DNA of 64,000 nucleotides from Liolophura sinensis (taxonomy: Eukaryota > Mollusca > Polyplacophora > Chitonida > Chitonidae), in NCBI RefSeq assembly GCF_032854445.1, contig NC_088296.1, positions 7,478,966 to 7,542,965 on the forward strand, given 5' to 3'. The notes beneath the pieces were generated by a model. The model was given only the letters and a program-made list of their open reading frames with translations, was not told the DNA's origin and searched no databases. Position numbers and translations under genes: made by a program. Shown in pieces: positions 58,185 through 64,000 of this stretch; position 1 is the stretch's first letter; every line of letters begins with the position of its first letter.

Positions 58185-58465
58185 CTGCTGGCTCCTTGCA
58201 AGAACCAGCAGGTAACAAATAACACGGAGATAAATGTGCGAAATGCTGATTTTTGCCCCTTTAAGCCTAAAGTACTATTCTTACCTAAAAGATATATTTT
58301 TTTTATTATTCATGCTAAAACCTTATTCAAGGCCTATTGCGCCTGGGTTAAATTTGGTTTGTTTTCACTTAAAATACTCTGGTCACATGACTAAAGAGTG
58401 TGCTGTTGATTGGCTCAGCAGCTATGACATCACTTCAAAACTATGAATATAGTAAGCAAGGTTGA
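58185..58465 (+). repeat. Dispersed repeat, uninterrupted copy
   Basis: Counterpart of 4860-5096 plus 5436-5520 without the SINE. It therefore shows the pre-insertion state of that locus type. Confidence 0.5.
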
Positions 58466-58624
58466 AATTTGAAAAAAAAAAAACAAGAAAATCTATCATC
58501 AAGTCTAAATGCACAATAGCGGCAACATCTCCCATGTGCATGAAAGGTTTCGTGTTGTCTATCATCCAGGCGCCTTGTTAATTGAATGGGCAAATATTAA
58601 CAGACAACAGAGGTTGGTGTTAAG

Positions 58625-58855
58625 AGCTACTGTAATTCTCAAACCTTTTCACATGTTTGCAATGTGTTTATTCTGGTATATTCTGAAGGCAATTTCCTGT
58701 GTTGAGTGATGAATTGATACTTTTTGCGAAGCCCTGAAACTCACCAATCCAACCAATGCAGTTTTGTCTCCAAAATCTAATCAAAAATGTGCATAAAATG
58801 CACTGAAAATTGCTGTTTTATATATCACAGGGTTAAGAAATTAAGGTAGAGACAA
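58625..58855 (+). repeat. Dispersed repeat of about 210 bp, copy 4
   Basis: CTCAAACCTTTTCACATG, ATTCTGAAGGCAATTT, CCAATCCAACCAATGCAG and AAAATGTGCATAAAATGCAC in order. Confidence 0.6.
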
Positions 58856-59227
58856 AATGTCACAATTTTGACCAACCCACCAACTGATAAGACAGAACAT
58901 TAGCTTCACACAGCGGCTCAGTTGCAGCTAAAAAAAAAAAGTCTTAGTTTACAAAAAAGAAAATGCAATAGCATAAAGCATTTATCAAAACAGATACTAA
59001 ACATTTTCAGCTATTCCTCCTTAAATACATTGCATTGTGTTCAATGCATGACTGCATAGCACACATATCATTCACAGAACCAGCATATAACTAGAAGCAA
59101 AGTAGTGTCAAAGCACACATGAATGCCTTGTTCCAGGTTACAACACCAAACCTACTTCCGGGTACATATATGTATCAATACTTATAAACACATCAATCCA
59201 AACAGACTGTTTATATAATATACTTAC

Positions 59228-59521
59228 TGACGCTGCTGGAACGTAGGTAGGTAAAACCTCTGCATACTCTAACGTGGTGGTTAATTCACGTATATTAAAA
59301 TATAATCCCGTTATCACAACTCCGATGATAAACTGGACAGCTCCAAGCACAAAGAAAATCCACAGGCGCCCTGAGCATAACATCGTCCTGGATTTCAAAT
59401 CCTGTGGACTTGAATTTGAGCCAAAACTTTTGCTTTTGTGTTTGCACAGAGCAGAAAGTGGCCTAGAAGTTCCTGTCATGTTTTGGGTGAGAATTGTTCT
59501 CGGAACGTGCCCGTTCTCCAT
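59228..59521 (-). CDS. Exon 1: N-terminus and first membrane segment (residues 1-98)
   Basis: The ATG at 59521 lies in a good eukaryotic start context (G at -3 and G at +4). An in-frame TAG upstream, within the stretch 59560-59600, closes the frame, so this is the first usable Met in this exon. The exon encodes a 50-residue polar, basic N-terminal region without a signal peptide, then a hydrophobic stretch LWIFFVLGAVQFIIGVVI (residues 53-70) that continues to about residue 75, and a short luminal or extracellular stretch containing ELTTTLEY. It ends after Ser98 in phase 0 at a GTAAGT donor (59227-59222). In ENTREP/FAM189-like proteins the N-terminus is cytosolic, so the N-M-T sequon at residue 14 is probably not glycosylated. 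Splicing to 45774 is inferred from phase and topology. Confidence 0.75.
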
Positions 59522-59649
59522 TTCAAAGCCAAAGAAGAAAAAGGTTGATTTGTTGCTAAACTGGAAGCAGACTGGCCGCTGTAGTTCCTACTGTAGTAAT
59601 TCTCTAGTCGCATGCCTTAGCTGTTTTTTTTTTTTTAAATACTGGTAGG

Positions 59650-60420
59650 CCTAGATGGTAAACGCTAGCATTCATATGCAGCAAACCCTCCTAAAACTGG
59701 ACGCTCTGCAAATCCACTAGACCTGCCCAGCTAGGCCCCGCTGAGGCGAAAATCCGATAGGCGTGGGAACACGGACCTGAGTGAGAGCACCCCTTGATAT
59801 CATCCCCGCTTGTGTACGCCAAGCACATGTTCCTGGCTGAGCATTTTTATACACACACTCCACCTTCGCCGACTAAAAATTAATCTCCCTCATAAACACA
59901 GGCCGGCAGAGTTAAATCTTGTTATCTGTCTACGTGTAACCAAGCCAATAAATCCGGACGCTTCAACCCTCTAAATGAGGCAAACACGTCCAGAGACAGA
60001 AATCACAACACTGTTGTAAACAGGTTACATTTTCCCACAAGATTGAAGATATCGACCCGAAACCACGACAGGCCAGGGAAGTTTTGTAAACTTTTTCTAC
60101 GCTCTCAAATACACCGAAACTTTGTAAGTCTGTTCCCCAAGGGCTCTGGACACGGTGTTCAGTCCCGTTTGCGCGGAAAGGTTTCAGAAACGGGTTCCAA
60201 ACCGCGACTTGTGTCCACTCTTTCAAACTTTCGTCCCGTCACGTTCCTTTCTTCTCGCGGAGCCGCGGACTGTCCTGTTTACCACTCTCCACGACTCGGT
60301 TGCGTCGACAAGTAACGGCATTTTCCGTTATGCCGAAAATCACCGCATAATGAAGCGGCTTCCGTTAACAGCGGGGCGGGGCTGCTAGCGGCAGGTCTAT
60401 GTCTCTGACCCTATTATTGT
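59650..60420 (-). promoter_or_regulatory. CpG-rich probable promoter and 5' leader
   Basis: Immediately upstream of exon 1 the composition shifts from AT-rich to GC-rich with many CpG dinucleotides, densest at about 60130-60380 (for example CTCGCGGAGCCGCGGAC). The rest of the flank is CpG-poor. This is typical of TATA-less animal promoters. No start site, TATA box or initiator can be fixed by eye, and an additional non-coding 5' exon could lie in or above this stretch. Short ORFs here (59963-60388) are treated as chance. Confidence 0.4.
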
Positions 60421-62390
60421 CTGGGCCCTTTCAACAGCAACGTCTACTTTTTCTTAGCCGCAGTTTCAACACAAATTAAACAACCGCCAATATATTTGAC
60501 AAAAACACATACAAACGATACATACACTCTTACCTAATATTTCCCTGTGAAAAACTACACGAACACTTTATCAGGTCAGTAGAGTAACTTTATGCTTGCT
60601 GTTACAGAAGTTTTACTCGACTGGTTAAATGTTGTTTAGCTTTTGAAATACAATGCTGTCGTAAAAGCTATCCCCAGAGTAAACACCTGGAAATGTTTCA
60701 CACATAAATCACTAAGTTATGTGCTATGTGTAAGAAAAAAAAAAGGATCTGTTTGAGATCGAGCTAGACAGACGTCAACTTGCCAATTAAATTTAGAATT
60801 TACGGATATTTGTGCAACAGTTGGCATTTTTTCAGCTTAAATCATGGGTAAAAATAAAGGCGAGGCTAGGCGGCAAATCTTTACTAGCACCTCTGTCATG
60901 ACCAGACTCCATGTTGTGCGGATTAGCAACCCAAGCCAAGTCTCCATGAAGATTACTGCAACTACCTTAAATTATCTTTTACTGTGAGTTTTCTATCATG
61001 ATCACACCCCCACTCCCACCATAAAAAAAAGAAAAAATGATTATCGAGATGCTGAGATTAAAAAATGAACACCTTTATCCCAGTGTGCCATATGACGTCA
61101 TACGAAATAGACAGCTGTCTGTTGGAAGCTTACTTTCCTGGCTGATAAAAATTGCCAAGCCTAACCTCAGAGCTATCTTGGACTACTTTTCATTTAAAAA
61201 CTTCATTTATACTCTTTAGAAATATATAGATATTTCATGGGCCCCAGCAACACGCAAATCTTCAAATGATCCATATGGTTGCACAATGAGATTGCGGCAT
61301 ATTTTTACGACAGGGGAAAAGTGGCAAAATTAACGCGTGAAATTTGAGAGTAACGTCTACACTAATCTTTATAGCTCAGCCACCCAAGATTTTGGTGGGT
61401 GTGTTTTGGCTTCATTCTGAACAGATATTCTACTTTAACGTAAGTGTGTGTGGTAAATAGCGACATTAACACAAAAGAGGTGCAATACCATTATGTTACA
61501 TACGGGCATATTAGACTAAATGTGGCCCCAGCTACATAATACACATCACTGGAAAAAACAAAAGTTCCGTCCCCTTATTTGTTGATATAAGCGAGTTGTG
61601 CCCCCTGATTCGATAATGGTCGGCATGCCATAACGGCTTTTTACCACTTAACACGGACTTCTAAATTGCATCATTCAAAATGCATGCATATACGTATAAA
61701 TACATTCCATGAATGAACCATTGGGGTTAACTATGTCAAGCAAACATATGAATCTAACGTCACAGGTACCTTCTCTTACAGATCATCATAGAATCTGGAG
61801 TTTAAAACAAAAGAAAGAAGACAACTCAAACTATTTTCCTGGACAATGTTTAATGGTGTTTCAACTAATATATACTTTATGTTACTGTTTTCCTTGTCTT
61901 CAAGGTAGCAGGCTACAATTACTTTAAGACACTTAGATTTTGTTCACGTGTTATAGAGGACCAATAATATCAGATAATTTTTGGTCAAAGCCTTGATTTT
62001 ATCAGCGTAATTTCAAATCACCGACGACTGCTGTTATTGAGAGAGGGGTTGATAAATTTTCTAATTTCTCCTGAGATTTTATTTTTTTTGAACTTTAATT
62101 TGAACTATATTTTTGAATGTCTAAGCCAGAATTTTAGATGATTTGTTTATTTTAGCGGGTTTAAAAACTTGCTTCCTGTTCGTTATTACCTTGATGCTAT
62201 CATTATCATAAATAAATAAAAACGCTGTTTCCTGGTTCTAGAAACCATGAGGATGAAACACTGCTAGCATGCTGTTTAATAACTAATCGTCCATTCATTC
62301 ACTCATTCATTATAAAACATGTTTCATTGTTACACGACTATCAAATAAAAAACATTTTGATATGTGCAAAATCTGTGCTTCTTTATTGCA
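60421..62390. other. Intergenic stretch upstream of the gene
   Basis: AT-rich, with only short frames (for example 61037-61219 and 61709-61927) lacking recognisable domains. No SINE was noticed. It could contain enhancers, but nothing is identifiable by eye. Confidence 0.3.
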
Positions 62391-62399
62391 CGATGGTAT

Positions 62400-63390
62400 T
62401 GGTGCATATTGAAAGTACGTGCATTATAAAGAGATACGTGCATTAGGAAGAGATGCGTACATAATGAAGAGATACGTACATTATGAAGATACGTGCATTA
62501 TGAAAACCCGTGCATTGTGAAGATAGTGCATTATGAAGACATATGTACGTTGTGAAGATACACGCATTGTAAAGATATACGAAACCTGTGAAGATACGTG
62601 CATTGTGAAGATACGTGCATAATTAAGGTATACGCACATCATGAAGATACGTGCATTATGAAGAGATACGTACATCATGAAGATACGTGCATTATGAAGA
62701 GATGCGCACATTGTGAAGATACATGCATTATTAAGAGATACATACATTGTGAAGATACGTGCATTGTGAAGATATACGTACCTTGTGAAGATACGTGCAT
62801 TATGAAGATATACGCACATCACGAAGACACGTGCATTATGGAGAGATACGTACATCATGAAGATACCTTCATTATGAAGAGATACGTACATTGTGAAGAC
62901 ACATTCATTGTGAAGAGATACATATATTGTGAGAACACGTGTATTACGAAGAGATACATACATTGCGAATATACATGCATAATGAAGATACGTCCACTAT
63001 GAAGGGATACGTACATCATGCAGTTGCGTGCATTATGAAGAGATAGGTACATCATGAAGATACGTGCATTATGAAGAGATACGTGCATTGTGAAGATACT
63101 TGCATTCTGAAGATACGAGCATTTTGAAGATATACGCACATCAAGAAGATAGGGCATTGTGAAGAGATACGTACATCATGAAGATATGTTTTATGAAGAG
63201 ATACGTACAATGTGAAGATACATGCATTATGAAGGGATACGTACATCATGCAGATACGTGCATTATGAAGAAATACGTACACCATGAAGACACCTGCATT
63301 ATAAAGATACGTACACTGTAAAGATATACGTGCACTGTGAAGATACGTGCATTGTGAAGATACGTGCATTATGAAGACATATAGATTATG
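62400..63390. repeat. About 20-22-bp minisatellite (GATACGTGCATTATGAAGA), about 45 diverged copies
   Basis: Alternating 20-bp (GAAGATACGTGCATTATGAA) and 22-bp (with an extra GA) units, and many substitutions (TACATCATG, TGCATTGTG, CGCACATCA). Long frames on both strands, such as 62481-62963 minus and 62598-63002 plus, are by-products. Confidence 0.9.
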
Positions 63391-63583
63391 ACAAATCCTA
63401 GTACACACACACGTCAATGCTTTTGGGTATAACTTTTAGATATGCTTTGAAAAATGCAACTAAATTTGCTTATTTCTCGAGGCCGACTATAATTTCCTCA
63501 TTTCTTTTTTTCTTTTTTACAAGTCGAGATGTCACCATGGCAGACGAAACGTCATTAACTGCCCCAAGCCTTCAACTATACAC

Positions 63584-63859
63584 TCAAAAAACATTAGCTG
63601 TTAATTTTAATTTTTGACTTAAATCAGTTTTGATTTTCGTGGTCTCAGTGATGCTAGAATGTCTTGGGACACAGCAGACGATTGTTCTGTTAAATATAAC
63701 ACACATATTTTAGTAATTTAACATATAGATTCCGTTATAGACTAACATTATATTATGTTGAATACGACAGAATATTGTGTTATAATAACAGAATACATTC
63801 TAACATCACTCAAACAACTGACTTTTCATTAAAATTAACAGATTCATTTATTGATTGTA
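63584..63859. mobile_element. Foldback MITE, copy E (TA-flanked)
   Basis: Left end CACTCAAAAAACATTAGCTG and right end ATTTATTGATTG next to TA. The inner blocks CAGTGATGCTAGAATGTC, GTTAAATATAACACACATAT and AGAATACATTCTAACATCAC are shared with copies A to D. Confidence 0.65.
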
Positions 63860-63920
63860 CAACCAGTTTAATTAGTTCTTTTAGTCGCAAAGACGTTTAA
63901 GAGACGTGTTCAATTTCGGG

Positions 63921-64000
63921 ACCGGCCCGGATAGCACAGCTGGTAGAGCGTCCGCTTCGGGACCGGTAGATCCAGGATCAATCCTTGGTCGAGTCACACC
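63921..64000 (+). mobile_element. Second-family tRNA-SINE, cut by the window end
   Basis: ACCGGCCCGGATAGCACAGC through GATCCAGGATCAATCC. The head is almost identical to the copy at 48391. Confidence 0.75.

Larger units (their letters stand above)
45775..59227 (-). other. Intron 1 (13.5 kb)
   Basis: The intron lies between the GTAAGT donor at 59227 and the TTTCAG acceptor at 45775. It contains five MetaSINE copies or fragments, a SINE of a second family at 48391, the 43-bp minisatellite, the 108-bp and G-run repeats, one foldback MITE, and several dispersed repeats. No open frame outside the tandem repeats looks coding. Confidence 0.7.
16238..59521 (-). other. Gene span: four-pass membrane adaptor, ENTREP/FAM189-like (five coding exons)
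   Basis: Five minus-strand exons with canonical GT/AG borders join in frame into an 872-residue protein. Predicted membrane segments are at about residues 53-75, 96-112, 116-140 and 205-231. A loop with Cys153, Cys162, Cys164 and Cys195 lies between the third and fourth. The tail, residues 243-872, is rich in Ser, Pro and Arg. The order TM1 - TTT - TM2 ending in W-K-R - TM3 - QC...CxC...C - TM4 - long tail with PPxY recalls the ENTREP/FAM189 family. In vertebrates these are endosomal membrane proteins that bind WW-domain HECT ubiquitin ligases such as ITCH through PPxY and aid receptor trafficking. The family call rests on remembered architecture, not on a search. Another MARVEL- or CD20-like tetraspan is the alternative. 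No orthologue-specific symbol is assigned. Confidence 0.72.

Noticed and set aside
59274-59648. 124-residue plus-strand frame opposite exon 1
   Set aside because: Antisense shadow of exon 1; the minus frame has the good start context, TM segment and splice donor.
61709-61927. 72-residue plus-strand frame upstream of the gene
   Set aside because: Short, AT-rich, no domain, no splice partners seen; chance ORF.
62481-63417. Frames of 100-160 residues on both strands
   Set aside because: Product of the 20-22-bp minisatellite.

Overview
The window looks like a piece of an invertebrate nuclear genome, most likely a mollusc (bivalve or gastropod), although a brachiopod or other spiralian cannot be excluded. 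The reasons are large AT-rich introns with canonical GT/AG splice sites, about 26 copies of a tRNA-headed SINE whose body resembles the Meta-domain SINEs described from molluscs, short AAGGGAGATAAC palindromes, and abundant ACATGTACATGT-type minisatellites. No bacterial, viral or organellar gene is visible, and no transposase or reverse transcriptase is intact.

One protein-coding gene can be reconstructed. It lies on the minus strand and spans about 43 kb from the start codon at 59521 to the stop at 16238. Its five coding exons are 59521-59228, 45774-45718, 19194-18999, 18661-18483 and 18130-16238. They join in frame (phases 0, 0, 1, 0) into an 872-residue protein with four membrane segments, a Cys-containing loop between the third and fourth, and a 630-residue Ser/Pro/Arg-rich cytoplasmic tail. 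The tail carries a PPPY motif and a C-terminal class I PDZ ligand (ETVI). The layout fits the ENTREP/FAM189 family of membrane adaptors for WW-domain ubiquitin ligases. A CpG-rich stretch at about 59650-60420 is the likely promoter and 5' leader, and a roughly 4 kb SINE-free stretch below the stop codon is a probable 3' UTR.

Layout: 1-12.2 kb is intergenic DNA with foldback elements, two SINE families, a 53-bp and a 19-bp minisatellite, and a strong RNA-like hairpin at 2110-2174. 12.3-16.2 kb is the probable 3' UTR. 16.2-19.2 kb holds exons 5, 4 and 3. 19.2-45.7 kb is intron 2 (26.5 kb), with a 1.8 kb compound satellite, several minisatellites and most SINEs. 45.7 kb is a 57-bp exon. 45.8-59.2 kb is intron 1 (13.5 kb), with a 1.2 kb 43-bp minisatellite and G-run repeats. 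59.2-60.4 kb is exon 1 plus promoter. 60.4-64 kb is intergenic, with a 1 kb minisatellite, another foldback MITE and a SINE cut by the window edge.

Most long open frames are artefacts of tandem repeats. I found no clear candidate for a wholly new biological system. The strongest second-look items are the gene's tail motifs and 57-bp exon, the hairpin, the TA-flanked foldback family, the seven-unit higher-order satellite, the strand bias of the SINEs, and SINE-derived structures (a dimer at one target, a composite with an inverted end, and a minisatellite apparently seeded by a SINE).
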